Source: JAIBJN01 sp963775505
Lineage (GTDB): Bacteria > Actinomycetota > Thermoleophilia > Gaiellales > Gaiellaceae
Length of the DNA: 64,000 nt
Assembly: GCA_963775505.1 (NCBI GenBank)
Contig: CAVZIL010000007.1
Location: 747,285-811,284 of the forward strand
Direction: 5' to 3'
Every line of letters starts with the position of its first letter. Positions within the stretch are counted from its first letter, which is position 1. The translations under genes and the position numbers were made by a program. Shown in pieces: positions 7,684 to 16,462 of this stretch. Under the pieces are notes generated by a model. That model was not told the DNA's origin. It saw only the letters and a list, made by a program, of their open reading frames with translations, and ran no database searches.

Positions 7684-8877
7684 CTAGGGTCGGCGCAATG
7701 CGGCCGTCTTGTAGACGCCGCTCGGGTTCCAGAGCAGGAACCCGGCGCTCTGCGCGTCGCGCGCCGCGAGGATCTGCGCGCGGACGTCGTCGAGGCTGTA
7801 GGAGCGGCCGAGCGCGAAGTCCTGTAGCCAGGGAACGAGCAGCGTGTCGTGCCCTCGGAGCTCCCGCCGGAAGTCGCGGAGGGCCCGGGCGACCGTTACC
7901 CCCGGAACAGCGTTGGGATCGTCGAGCGAGTACTCGCCGGCGCCGAAGTGGGAGGGGTAGACCATCGGATAGATGACGTCCAGGTGCTGGGCCAGCCGCC
8001 TCGGCCGCTGGCCGATGCCCATCTCCCGTGTCGCGGTGAGCCCGAAGACCGCCGCGGAGACGCGCGCGCCGAGCGGCTCGAGCCGCGAGCGTGCGTACTC
8101 GACGAACTTGCCGATCGTGACCGTCTTGTGCTCCCTGCGCTTGCCGCTGAACACCGCGGACCCGAGGTCGCCGTCGGTCGGGAAGCGGACGTAGTCGAAC
8201 ATGATCTCGTCGAAGCCGGCCTCGACCGCCGCGACGGCAATGTCGAGGTTGTACTTCCAGACGCGCTCGTCGTATGGATTCGTCCAGGCGAGCCCGGCGC
8301 TGTTCGTCCACACGCCGCCGCCGCGACGCTGGATCGCGAGCTCCGGCCGCTGGGTGGCGAGGATCGGATCCTCGAAGACGACGACACGCCCGATCAGATA
8401 GACGCCGGCCGCTTCGGCGGCGGCTGCCGCCTCCGCAGGGTCGTAGAACGGTCGAGTCGCTCCGACCTTCCGCGCGAGGGCCGGCGCCTGCTGCTCGAAG
8501 CCCACCTCGCCGTTCTCGTCCTTCACGTCGAGCTCGAGCGCTGTCAGGCCCTTGTCCGCGAGCGAGAGGTACTCGTCGAGCTTGCCGTCGAGCGAGGCGA
8601 GCGCCGCCGTCACGTGCACGCCGCGGATCTCCTGCGGCAGCGGGACGGGCTGCGGCGTGCTCGGGGCCGATTCGCTCGGCGAGGACGAGCCCGGGGTCTC
8701 CGACGCGGGCGTCGTGCTCTCGCCCCAGCCGTTCAGGAACGTCATCCCCAGGGCGGACGCGGCCGCTGCGAGGGCGACGACCGCGAGCACGAGCACCCGC
8801 TGCAGGCTGCGTCGCCTCCGAGACTGCCGGCGCCGTTGGCGGAAGCGTTCGTTTGGATCGACGGGCTCGAGCAGCAT
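7684..8877 (-). CDS. Secreted or membrane-anchored glycoside hydrolase-like protein (DUF4015 type)
   Basis: 397 residues. An Arg-rich N-terminus and one membrane helix (about 26-46) are followed by a Ser/Thr/Pro-rich linker and a TIM-barrel-like domain with IRGVHV, FDEIMFDYVRFP, LDVIYPMVYPSHF and GFLLWNPSGVY. These match the putative glycosyl hydrolases of COG1306/DUF4015. Substrate unknown. The frame is open to 8964, but ATG 8877 is preferred: it directly precedes the basic segment and has GAGG about five bases upstream. Divergent from the sigma factor gene at 9139. Confidence 0.75.
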   Translation of the reverse strand: MLLEPVDPNERFRQRRRQSRRRRSLQRVLVLAVVALAAAASALGMTFLNGWGESTTPASETPGSSSPSESAPSTPQPVPLPQEIRGVHVTAALASLDGKLDEYLSLADKGLTALELDVKDENGEVGFEQQAPALARKVGATRPFYDPAEAAAAAEAAGVYLIGRVVVFEDPILATQRPELAIQRRGGGVWTNSAGLAWTNPYDERVWKYNLDIAVAAVEAGFDEIMFDYVRFPTDGDLGSAVFSGKRREHKTVTIGKFVEYARSRLEPLGARVSAAVFGLTATREMGIGQRPRRLAQHLDVIYPMVYPSHFGAGEYSLDDPNAVPGVTVARALRDFRRELRGHDTLLVPWLQDFALGRSYSLDDVRAQILAARDAQSAGFLLWNPSGVYKTAALRRP

Positions 8878-8999
8878 CGTGCCTCGGGCACGGTATTCCC
8901 CCGCAGGCCCCTCCGCAAGCCGAACACGCCCGCGCGGGGAGGGGCTGCTTGTGCCGGGGAGCACATCGGGTCGGGCACGGAGGCTTCCCTCGACTTGAC

Positions 9000-9013
9000 A
9001 TAACGCCCGTTAT
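9000..9013. promoter_or_regulatory. Operator-like inverted repeat between divergent genes
   Basis: ATAACG-CC-CGTTAT is a perfect 6-2-6 inverted repeat. It overlaps a TTGACA sequence (8995-9000) in the 261-base gap between the glycosidase-like gene and the sigma factor gene. The binding protein is unknown. Confidence 0.35.
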
Positions 9014-9040
9014 CGTGCGTCGCGATGAGGCGGTCGCGGT

Positions 9041-9068
9041 TTGACTTGGCCGCCCGGACGGGTAGGGT
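9041..9068 (+). promoter_or_regulatory. Promoter of the rpoD-type sigma gene
   Basis: TTGACT (9041-9046), a 16-base spacer and TAGGGT (9063-9068), the -10 form common in actinobacteria. Predicted start near 9075 leaves a leader of about 64 bases before ATG 9139. Confidence 0.6.
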
Positions 9069-9138
9069 TGTTTCCGGCACGCCCGCCGGCAGCCGGTTTC
9101 CGCATCCCTTGTAGTGACCCAGCTTCCGACATCGCCGA

Positions 9139-10191
9139 ATGCCTGACGAGCGCTCGATCGCCGGGCAGCACGACGAGCTTCAGCCACTGCTGGAGCGCGC
9201 CGACGCCTCGGGCGTCGTCGAGGCCGTGGAGCTGCGGGAGGCGCTCGAGCTCCTCGACCTCGACCCGGGCGACGTCGAGGCGCTGCACAAGGAGCTCGAG
9301 GAGCGGGGCATCGAGGTCGTCGACCGGCAGAAGGAGCCCGCTCCGGCGGTCCCGGGCACGGAGACGCTCGAGACCACCACCGACGCCCTCCAGCTCTTCC
9401 TCAGGGAGATCGGCCGGCATCCGCTGCTGACCGCCGCCGACGAGGTCGAGCTCTCGAAGCGCATCGAGCGGGGGGACATGGAAGCGAAGAAGCGGATGAT
9501 CGAGTGCAACCTCCGCCTCGTCGTCTCCATCGCCAAGAACTACCGCAACCAGGGCCTCCCCTTCCTCGACCTGATCCAGGAGGGCATGTTCGGCCTGATC
9601 CGCGCCGTGGAGAAGTTCGAGTGGCAGCGCGGGCTCAAGTTCTCGACGTACGCGACCTGGTGGATCCGCCAGGCGGTCGCCCGCGCGATCGCCGACAAGG
9701 CGCGCACGATCCGCGTCCCCGTCCACGTCGTCGAGCGCATGCAGAAGATGCACCGCGCCGAGCGGCACCTCTGGACGCAGCTGGCGCGCGAGCCCTCACT
9801 CGAGGAGATCGCCGACGAGGCGGGCCTGCCGCTCCAGCAGGCGATCGAGGTGCGGGCTGCGGCGCGCGCCTCGACGAGCCTCGACCAGCCGATCGGCGAG
9901 CAGGAGGACGCGGTCTTCGGCGATCTAGTCGCCGGCGACGAGCCGCTTCCGGACGAGGTGACGGAGAAGCGCCTGCAGAAGGAGGCCCTCGACCGGGCGC
10001 TCGAATCCCTGCCCGAGCGCGACCGCCGGGTCCTGGAGCTCCGCTACGGGCTGCGCGGCGAGGAGCCGCACACGCTCGAGCACATCGGCCGCCGCCTCGG
10101 CATCACGCGCGAACGCGTCCGCCAGATCGAGATCGAGTCGCTCTCGCGCCTAGCCTCGCTGCGCGAGATCGACGCGGTCGCGATCCACTAG
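9139..10191 (+). CDS. RNA polymerase sigma factor, RpoD type
   Basis: 350 residues. An N-terminal helical region (about 1-85) resembles sigma region 1.1, then region 1.2 (LQLFLREIGRHPLL), region 2 with KFSTYATWWIRQAVARAIA, region 3, and region 4 with HIGRRLGITRERVRQIE. Region 2.4 and 4.2 residues match group 1 and 2 sigma factors, which read TTGACA/TATAAT-type promoters. The presence of a region 1.1-like part favours it as the primary sigma over the second one at 10.9 kb, but this is inference. The last 42 bases overlap the converging cpsB-like gene. Confidence 0.9.
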   Translation: MPDERSIAGQHDELQPLLERADASGVVEAVELREALELLDLDPGDVEALHKELEERGIEVVDRQKEPAPAVPGTETLETTTDALQLFLREIGRHPLLTAADEVELSKRIERGDMEAKKRMIECNLRLVVSIAKNYRNQGLPFLDLIQEGMFGLIRAVEKFEWQRGLKFSTYATWWIRQAVARAIADKARTIRVPVHVVERMQKMHRAERHLWTQLAREPSLEEIADEAGLPLQQAIEVRAAARASTSLDQPIGEQEDAVFGDLVAGDEPLPDEVTEKRLQKEALDRALESLPERDRRVLELRYGLRGEEPHTLEHIGRRLGITRERVRQIEIESLSRLASLREIDAVAIH

Positions 10192-10884
10192 GGCCACGAG
10201 GGGACTGCCGTCGAAGAGCGCGTCCGCGCTCTCCCCCAGTCGCGCCCGCACGAGCCGGTGGGCCTCGTCGAGAAACGGCGGCCGCGACATCCGGTGGCCG
10301 TCAGAGGCAACGAGGTCGGCGAGGCCGCCGCGCAGGAGCCACCACGCGGCCTCCTCCTGCTCGAGGCCGTGAGCGCCCAGCAGGCTCGTCGCGTTCACCT
10401 GGATGAGCCAGCCGCGCTCGCGGAACGCCGCCACGGCCTCGAGCCCTTCCCGCACGTGCTCCGCGCGCTCCGGATGCGCGACGATCGGGGTCAGCCCGGA
10501 GGCCGCAACGTGCTCTCCGAGGCGCTCAGCGAGCGCGAGAGAGCCGTGGAAGGGCACCTCCATGAGGACCGCCGGAACGCCGCCGAGCCGGTAGCGGGCC
10601 GGGTCCTCCTCCAGGAGCGCCTCGGTCGGAGTCAGCTCCCAGCCCAGCTGGAGGTCGAGCCCGTGCTCCGCGAGTGTCGGCGCCATCTCGGCGTGGACGG
10701 TGCGCACCGCCTCTTCCCGCTGGCGTGTGAGCGTGAGGGACGGCCAGACGTGCGGCGTCGCGTACAGCACGCGCGTGCCGTGCCGGACGGCCTCGAGGCA
10801 GAGCCCCAGGCCGGCCTCCACCGAGCGGGCGCCGTCGTCGCCCGAGGGAACGACGTGCGAGTGGACGTCGACGAACGCGATCAC
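10150..10884 (-). CDS. CpsB/CapC-type PHP phosphatase
   Basis: 244 residues of the PHP superfamily, like the manganese-dependent protein-tyrosine phosphatases CpsB and YwqE. Metal-binding words are DVHSH (residues 6-10), TPHVW near 43, IVAHPER near 142 and ASDGHR near 197. In firmicutes these enzymes dephosphorylate the capsule tyrosine kinase; no kinase gene is here, so the substrate is open. GTG start. Its 3' end lies inside the end of the sigma gene on the other strand. Confidence 0.8.
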   Translation of the reverse strand: MIAFVDVHSHVVPSGDDGARSVEAGLGLCLEAVRHGTRVLYATPHVWPSLTLTRQREEAVRTVHAEMAPTLAEHGLDLQLGWELTPTEALLEEDPARYRLGGVPAVLMEVPFHGSLALAERLGEHVAASGLTPIVAHPERAEHVREGLEAVAAFRERGWLIQVNATSLLGAHGLEQEEAAWWLLRGGLADLVASDGHRMSRPPFLDEAHRLVRARLGESADALFDGSPLVALVDRDRVDLAQRG

Positions 10885-10916
10885 GCGCCCACGCTACCGG
10901 TCGCAGCCGGTGGCTC

Positions 10917-11879
10917 CTATTCGGTGCGCAGGTAGAGGCGCAGCTCTGGGGCGACCGACTGGAGCTCGCGCAGGGCGCGGGACTCGAGCTGGCGGACGCG
11001 CTCGCGGGTGACGCCGAGCTCGCCGCCCACCTCTTCGAGCGTCTTGGGAAGCTGGCCGTTCAGGCCGAAGCGAAGCTCGAGGACGTGGCGCATGCGCTCG
11101 TTGAGGGAGGCGAGCGCCTCCTGGAGCTCGACCCCGCGCAGGAGCTCGGCGAGCGCGGCGTCGGGCTGCTCGGAGTTCTCGTCCTCGAGCATGTCGCCGT
11201 ACATCGAGTCGCCGTCGCCCACGGGCGTCTCCAGGCTCACGGGATCCTCGACGAGGTCGAAGAGCTCGTTCACGCGCTTCACGTCGATCCCGCTCTCGGC
11301 CGCGATCTCGTCGGGCAGCGGCTCGCGGTTCAGCCGCTGCGTGAGGATCCGCCGGGCGCGCATGACGCGGCGCACCTGGTCGACGACGTGCACCGGGAGG
11401 CGGATCGTCCGGCCTTGGTCGGCGATGGCGCGCGTCACGGCCTGGCGAATCCACCACGTCGCGTAGGTGGAGAGCTTGAAGCCGAGGCGGTAGTCGAACT
11501 TCTCCACCGCGCGGATCAGGCCGAGGTTGCCCTCCTGGATCAGGTCGAGGAGGGGGACGCCCGAGTTCACGTAGTTCCGGGTGATCGACATCACGAGCCG
11601 GAGGTTGCACTCGATCAGGCGTCGCTTCGCCCACTCGTCGCCCTCGTCCTTGCGGCGCGCGAGCTCGCGCTCCTCAGCGGGAGTCAGGAGCGGCCCGTCG
11701 CCGATCTGGCGCACGTAGAGCTTGAGAGGGTCCTGCGTGGGCGCAGGGGTCTCGGGCGCCGCTTTCGCCTCGTTGTCGTCGTCCTCGTCGTCGTCCGGAT
11801 CGGGGACGAGCTCGAGCTTCGGCTCTTCGGGCTCGACACGCTCGGGCCCGTTCGGGAGTTCCGCAGAAGAGTGCTCCAC
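10917..11879 (-). CDS. RNA polymerase sigma factor, second RpoD-like (group 1/2)
   Basis: 320 residues. In place of region 1.1 there is a very acidic segment (PDPDDDEDDDNEAK, about 27-40). Regions 1.2 (DPLKLYVRQIGDGPLLTP), 2 (KLSTYATWWIRQAVTRAIA), 3 and 4 (EVGGELGVTRERVRQLE) are complete. The DNA-reading parts are close to the sigma at 9.1 kb, so promoter sets probably overlap. GTG start. Two near-primary sigma factors about 1 kb apart, with a phosphatase between them, suggest an old duplication. Confidence 0.9.
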   Translation of the reverse strand: MEHSSAELPNGPERVEPEEPKLELVPDPDDDEDDDNEAKAAPETPAPTQDPLKLYVRQIGDGPLLTPAEERELARRKDEGDEWAKRRLIECNLRLVMSITRNYVNSGVPLLDLIQEGNLGLIRAVEKFDYRLGFKLSTYATWWIRQAVTRAIADQGRTIRLPVHVVDQVRRVMRARRILTQRLNREPLPDEIAAESGIDVKRVNELFDLVEDPVSLETPVGDGDSMYGDMLEDENSEQPDAALAELLRGVELQEALASLNERMRHVLELRFGLNGQLPKTLEEVGGELGVTRERVRQLESRALRELQSVAPELRLYLRTE

Positions 11880-12060
11880 GCCACCCGTATCGGCGGCCCG
11901 AGTGGGCGGCTTGAGCGCCTACCACCCGCTTAGGGGGATGGACTCCGTTCCCTTCCGCGTCGAGGTTGGTAATGTCTGTTCAGACGGTCGAGTCGCGTCC
12001 CCTGCGGCCACTGCGGGTCGCGAATCGTCCGGGGATCCACCTAGGATCGGTGAGCGAACG

Positions 12061-12867
12061 TTGTGCGGAATTGCGGGATATAGCCTGAGCGCCGAGTCGC
12101 GGGTCGAGCAGACCCTCGCGACCCAGACGCTCCTGGCCGCGATCAGCGAGCGCGGCTCCGACGCTGTCGGCTACGCGTACCGGGGGCCCGCGCTCCCGGT
12201 CGCCGTGCACAAGCAGCGCGGCGGAGCGAGCGCGCTCCTCGACCGTCTCGCCGTCCCGGAAGAGGCACGCCAGGCGCTCGTGCACGTTCGCGACTACACC
12301 AAGGGGCACCCCAGCCTCGTCGCGAACAACCACCCGATCCGGCACGGGGCGGTGATCGGTGTCCACAACGGCATCATCGCCAACGACGAGGAGATCTTCG
12401 CCGGCCATGGGTTCGAGCGCGCCGAGCCGGGCATGACCGTCGACTCGGAGGCGATCTTCGCTCTCGTCGACGAAGCGTCGAGCCGCGCCGCGAGCCTCGA
12501 GGAGCTGCACGGGTCGATGGCGGCAGCGTGGTTCGACGAGCGCGACGACGAGGCGCTCTTCCTCGCGCGCGGCATCGGACGCCCGCTCTGGGTCGGAGAG
12601 GGCGGCCAGGAGCTCTTCTTCGCCTCCACGCGCGCCGCGCTCGACCTGGTCGAGCGCTACGCCGACGTCCGCCTGCGCAAGCGCGAGCTCGGCGAGGGGA
12701 CGTTCCTCGCCGTGGGAGACGGCGGGGTGCGGCGGACCGACTCCTTCGAGCCCGACCGCAGCTTCGTCGAGGACTCCCTCCTCCCCCCCGTGCGGGCGCC
12801 CGAGGAAGCGCGCTCGTCCCTGGCCCGCCTCGCCGCGATCGCCGCAGCGACGGGCGGGGCGCGCTAG
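12061..12867 (+). CDS. Stand-alone class II glutamine amidotransferase domain protein
   Basis: 268 residues. With TTG at 12061 as start the protein begins M-C-G-I-A-G, putting the nucleophile Cys at position 2 as class II (Ntn) amidotransferases require; GGTGAG at 12048-12053 supports this start. Motifs VHVRDYTKGHP (about 80), NHPIRHGAVIGVHNGII (about 95) and DSEAIFAL (about 126) match the glutaminase half of GlmS, PurF and AsnB. No sugar isomerase or phosphoribosyltransferase domain follows; about 60 extra residues end the protein. It may release ammonia for an unlinked partner or be a peptide-type hydrolase. Its end overlaps the converging gene by 4 bases. Confidence 0.75.
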   Translation: MCGIAGYSLSAESRVEQTLATQTLLAAISERGSDAVGYAYRGPALPVAVHKQRGGASALLDRLAVPEEARQALVHVRDYTKGHPSLVANNHPIRHGAVIGVHNGIIANDEEIFAGHGFERAEPGMTVDSEAIFALVDEASSRAASLEELHGSMAAAWFDERDDEALFLARGIGRPLWVGEGGQELFFASTRAALDLVERYADVRLRKRELGEGTFLAVGDGGVRRTDSFEPDRSFVEDSLLPPVRAPEEARSSLARLAAIAAATGGAR

Positions 12868-13454
12868 CGGGCCCCCACCCCCTCCCGCTCGAGCCGTTCG
12901 CCGAGCGCCGCGCGGAAGGCCGCCCAACCGCCGCCGTCCAGGCCGAAGAGCCGGTAGACCTGCCATTCCGAGAGAAGCTCGGGCTGCGCCGCGCGGGCGC
13001 GCCTCCAGTCGGCGAAGCCGGGAGCCCGTCCGAGCCGGCGCGTCAGGCTGACGCCCTCCGCGAGCGCGCGCTCCCGGCGCTCTCGGCGACCGGGAACGTC
13101 GAAGCCTGCCTCCCGGAGCGCGTTCGAGAGGGATCCGAACCTGTGCCAGTAGAGGGACTTCGACGGGAGCCGCGCACGGCGCTCGACGAGGTCGCGGCCC
13201 GTCGGTACCCGGCCCAGCTCGGCGCCGAGGGCCTGCAGCTGGGCCAGCAGCTCCGCCTTCGTGGCGAACCGCCGTGGGACGAGCCCGGCCCGGCGCTTGG
13301 CGGAGTTCCAGGTGCCGAAGCGCTCCACCGCGGTCTGCGGGTGCATGCGCGCCTCCGGGTCGGCCGCAAACTCGCGCATCGTGGGCGAGCGTCCCAGCCG
13401 CTTCGCGCAGGCGACGAGCTCTTCGAGGATCCGGGCGTCGGAGTAGCGTGGCAC
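12864..13454 (-). CDS. Protein of three homing-endonuclease-associated (HNH_repeat) units
   Basis: 196 residues built of three repeats of about 55. Each has an LGR-x-P helix start and an FGSW- or FGTW-like helix: LGRSPTMREF with ERFGTWNSAKRRAGL, LGRVPTGRDL with HRFGSLSNALREAGF, LGRAPGFADW with RLFGLDGGGWAAF. The pattern is that of the small helical repeats found beside HNH homing nucleases, thought to bind DNA. No nuclease motif is present, so this is a repeat-only protein, perhaps a DNA-binding regulator; the role is unknown. Confidence 0.65.
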   Translation of the reverse strand: MPRYSDARILEELVACAKRLGRSPTMREFAADPEARMHPQTAVERFGTWNSAKRRAGLVPRRFATKAELLAQLQALGAELGRVPTGRDLVERRARLPSKSLYWHRFGSLSNALREAGFDVPGRRERRERALAEGVSLTRRLGRAPGFADWRRARAAQPELLSEWQVYRLFGLDGGGWAAFRAALGERLEREGVGAR

Positions 13455-13513
13455 GGGCTGCCTCGCGGCTCAGTGTAGGCGAGCAGGTGAGACGTCCCGC
13501 AAACCGGCGGCTT

Positions 13514-16276
13514 CTACGAAGCGGCGGCGAGCGGCGAGCTCGCGGCCTGCCCGGCGGGCTGGTCGCCGTCGAGCAGGCGCTCGAGGGCCGCCACGCAGCG
13601 CGGGCAGAACTGGCTGCCCCCGCCGCGGCGGAGCTCCTCGAGGGCATCGGCCGCCGGCCGCGCGGCGCGGTAGATGCGATTGGTCAGCATCGAATCGAGC
13701 GCGTCGGCGACGTGGATGATGCGCGCGCCGAGGGGGATCTCCTCGCCCGCCAGGCCGTCCGGGTAGCCGCGTCCGTCCCAGCGCTCGTGGTGGTGGCGGA
13801 TGGCGGGGACGGCGTCGTCGAGGAATCCCAGGCGGTCGATGATGCGGGCGCCCTCGTCCGCGTGCCGCTGCATCAGCGACCACTCGTCACTCGAGAGCGA
13901 CGCCGGCTTCAGCAGCACCGCGTCGGGAATTGCGAGCTTGCCGATGTCGTGGAAGAGCGCAGCCTGGCCGAGGAGGTCGAGCTCTGCGTGCGAGAGCCCC
14001 AGCTCGCGGCCGATGGCGAGCGCGAGCTGCTGGACCCGGCGTGAGTGCCCTGCCGTGTAGGCGTCGCGGGCGTCGACGGTCGCAGAGAGGCTCTCCATGG
14101 CCGCCGTGGAGCGCTCCTTGAGCAGGCGGTTCGCCTGCTCGAGCGAGACGTTCTGGCTTCGGATCGTCTCCGCGGCCTCGCGGAGCTTCCTGGTCGACTT
14201 CTCCGTGTGCCCGAGGTAGGCGGCCATGGTCTTGCGCATGAGGAGGAGCGGCAGCACGAAGACGGCGAGGCCGTAGAGGCCGATCGCCTCGTAGGCGAGC
14301 GCGATCGCTCCTCCCACGGCTCCGAACGCGACGTAGTGCGGGAGCAGCCAGGAGAAGCGCTCGTGCCAGAGCCGGCGCCAGCCGTCGTGGCCCTCGAGGG
14401 CGATCGCCCCGCTCAGGAGGCCGGTGTTCACGACGAAGTACACCCCGCCCGCGACGAGGCCCGCCGCGGCCATGACGAGCTTCTCGAGGCCGTCCTCGTG
14501 ACCACCCAGGCTGAAGACTGCGGCCGCTGCCAGGCTGGCAAACGACAGGGCGCCGACGTTGAAGAGCAGCTGGTAGATCGGCGTCCGCCGGGAGCTCCAC
14601 TCCACGGCCGCCGTGGCGAGAGCGAGCGGCAGGGCGGCCTTCGGGCCGGCGATCGCAGCTCCGGCGAGCGCGCCTACCGCGCTGACCGAGATCGAGCCCC
14701 CGTCCAGCTCGAGCGCCAACGCCTGTCCTCCCGCGACGAGCGCGATGACCGCGAGGAGGCCGAGGAGGTCGATGCTCGGGCCGAAGGCGAGGCCGATCGC
14801 CCCGAGGAAGATGCCGCCGGCGCTCACCGTGACGACGAGGCACGCGAGCGTCCGCGAGAGCGAGACGAACCGCGGACCGGCCGGGGTATGGGGACGCTGC
14901 TGCGCGCGGTCGATTTCGGCGTCGGGATGGAGAGGGAGCTCGGGCGCGTCCGCCGCCGCGGCTGCCGGCTTCGAGTACAGCACCTCGTCGGGCACCGCGG
15001 CGAGCCGAACCTTGCGCCCGGGTGGAACGAGGACGGGCTCCGAGCTCGCGCGGAGGACCCGGTTTCGGCCCTGGAGCTTCGCGCGGTAGACGGCGAGATC
15101 GGCCTGATGCACGAGCTCGTTCGCGTCCGTGCCGTCGGTCGGGTAGGCGGCGACGCCGAAGGACACCGTGGCCTGGATCGGCTCGCTCGACGTCTCCACC
15201 TCGAACCGTTCCTCGGCGACCGCGCGGCGGATCCGCTCGGCGATGGCGAAGGCTTCCGGCGCCGTGGTCTCCGGCAGGATGACGGCGAACTCCTCCCCGC
15301 CGAAGCGCGCCGGGATGTCGGAGTGCCGCAGGTGCCGCTGGAAGACTGCCGCTATCCCGTGCAGGACCGCGTCGCCGGCGAGGTGGCCATACGCGTTGTT
15401 GATGTCCCGCAGCAGATCGAGGTCGGCCATGATCACGGCCAGCGGCGCCTCGGAGCGCCCTGCCCGGTCGAGCTCCTCGCGAAGCGCGGCCGAGAAGTGG
15501 CGGGCGTTGAAGAGCCCCGTTTTGGTGTCGAGCCGCGCTTCCTGCTGCAGCGCGGGGACGCTCAGCGAGCGGTGGACGAGGAGAAGCGGAGCGACCGCCA
15601 TCGGCAGGAGCAGCGGGTTCCAGTCCGAGAGGCCGGCGACTGCGACGCCGAGGAGCGCGAGCACGAAGTCGGTCGAGAGGCTCTCGAGGGAGAAGAGGCC
15701 CGTACCACGGAACGAGTGGCCTCGCGCGAAGTGGAGCATCGCGGCGAGGAGGGCGTGGTTCAGCGAGACGAAGACCACCGACGCCGCCAGGCCGGAGAGC
15801 GCGAACTCGACGTTGGGCCCCAGGCCCGCGCCGCGGACGATCTCCACCGCCCCCCACGCCGCGAGCCCGTTCAGCGTGTGGTTCGCGATGTTGAAGGCCT
15901 GGATGTACCAGGCATAGCGCACCTTCAGCCATTCCGGGATTCCGTAGACGACCCCCAGCAGGGCGATCAGCTCCGGAGGCAGGAGGAGCACGCCCGGAAT
16001 CAGGAAGACGATCGTCGTGTGGTAGCTCTGGTCGCGGGGCGTTCGGACGACGAAGAGCTGGGCGACCGCTGCGCACGTCGAAAGGACGAGGAACGTGACC
16101 CAGCCGTCCGTCGCGAGCGACAGGTGGGCAAACGGGACCGCGGCGGCGGCCAGGGCGAGGGCGCCGATGGCGTAGAGAAAGGCCTTTGCGCGCGGCGGGA
16201 GCGACGACGGCTCGGAAGGCTCGGGGGCCCTCGGCGGGCGCGGCTCGACCGCGGGCTCCGTCGGGACCGTGGTCAT
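13514..16276 (-). CDS. Membrane protein with GGDEF and HD-GYP domains
   Basis: 920 residues. Six or so N-terminal membrane helices are followed by a GGDEF domain (GGEEF near 325, preceded by the product-inhibition site RHSD five residues before), a linker, a second block of about six helices (near 480-690), a coiled coil and an HD-GYP domain (HDIGK near 778, RWDGRGYPDGL near 837). GGEEF enzymes make cyclic di-GMP and HD-GYP enzymes degrade it, so one protein could do both. The C-terminal tail has CPRC, a possible metal site. ATG 16276 is used; an in-frame GTG at 16312 would add 12 residues. The signal could feed the RsiG-like protein at 3.6 kb. Confidence 0.85.
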   Translation of the reverse strand: MTTVPTEPAVEPRPPRAPEPSEPSSLPPRAKAFLYAIGALALAAAAVPFAHLSLATDGWVTFLVLSTCAAVAQLFVVRTPRDQSYHTTIVFLIPGVLLLPPELIALLGVVYGIPEWLKVRYAWYIQAFNIANHTLNGLAAWGAVEIVRGAGLGPNVEFALSGLAASVVFVSLNHALLAAMLHFARGHSFRGTGLFSLESLSTDFVLALLGVAVAGLSDWNPLLLPMAVAPLLLVHRSLSVPALQQEARLDTKTGLFNARHFSAALREELDRAGRSEAPLAVIMADLDLLRDINNAYGHLAGDAVLHGIAAVFQRHLRHSDIPARFGGEEFAVILPETTAPEAFAIAERIRRAVAEERFEVETSSEPIQATVSFGVAAYPTDGTDANELVHQADLAVYRAKLQGRNRVLRASSEPVLVPPGRKVRLAAVPDEVLYSKPAAAAADAPELPLHPDAEIDRAQQRPHTPAGPRFVSLSRTLACLVVTVSAGGIFLGAIGLAFGPSIDLLGLLAVIALVAGGQALALELDGGSISVSAVGALAGAAIAGPKAALPLALATAAVEWSSRRTPIYQLLFNVGALSFASLAAAAVFSLGGHEDGLEKLVMAAAGLVAGGVYFVVNTGLLSGAIALEGHDGWRRLWHERFSWLLPHYVAFGAVGGAIALAYEAIGLYGLAVFVLPLLLMRKTMAAYLGHTEKSTRKLREAAETIRSQNVSLEQANRLLKERSTAAMESLSATVDARDAYTAGHSRRVQQLALAIGRELGLSHAELDLLGQAALFHDIGKLAIPDAVLLKPASLSSDEWSLMQRHADEGARIIDRLGFLDDAVPAIRHHHERWDGRGYPDGLAGEEIPLGARIIHVADALDSMLTNRIYRAARPAADALEELRRGGGSQFCPRCVAALERLLDGDQPAGQAASSPLAAAS

Positions 16277-16418
16277 CGGCCCCGGGTCGGGTAGCGGACG
16301 ACGTGAGTCCACGCCAAGGCGCGGTACGGCCGCAGAGCCATGAGCTGAACGTAGGCCCTGAGCCGACGCCGGGCGTCCCCCGTTCGAGGGACACCCGAAG
16401 GCTTCACGCCGGAAGGAT

Positions 16419-16448
16419 GAGCCCCGGACCGCCGTCGGCCCGGGGCTC
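16419..16448 (-). terminator. Stem-loop after the subtilase gene
   Basis: GAGCCCCGG (16419-16427) pairs with CCGGGGCTC (16440-16448) around a 12-base loop, 15 bases beyond the subtilase stop. No T-tract follows, as is usual for high-GC actinobacterial terminators. Confidence 0.6.
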
Positions 16449-16462
16449 GAGCTCCGTTACCG

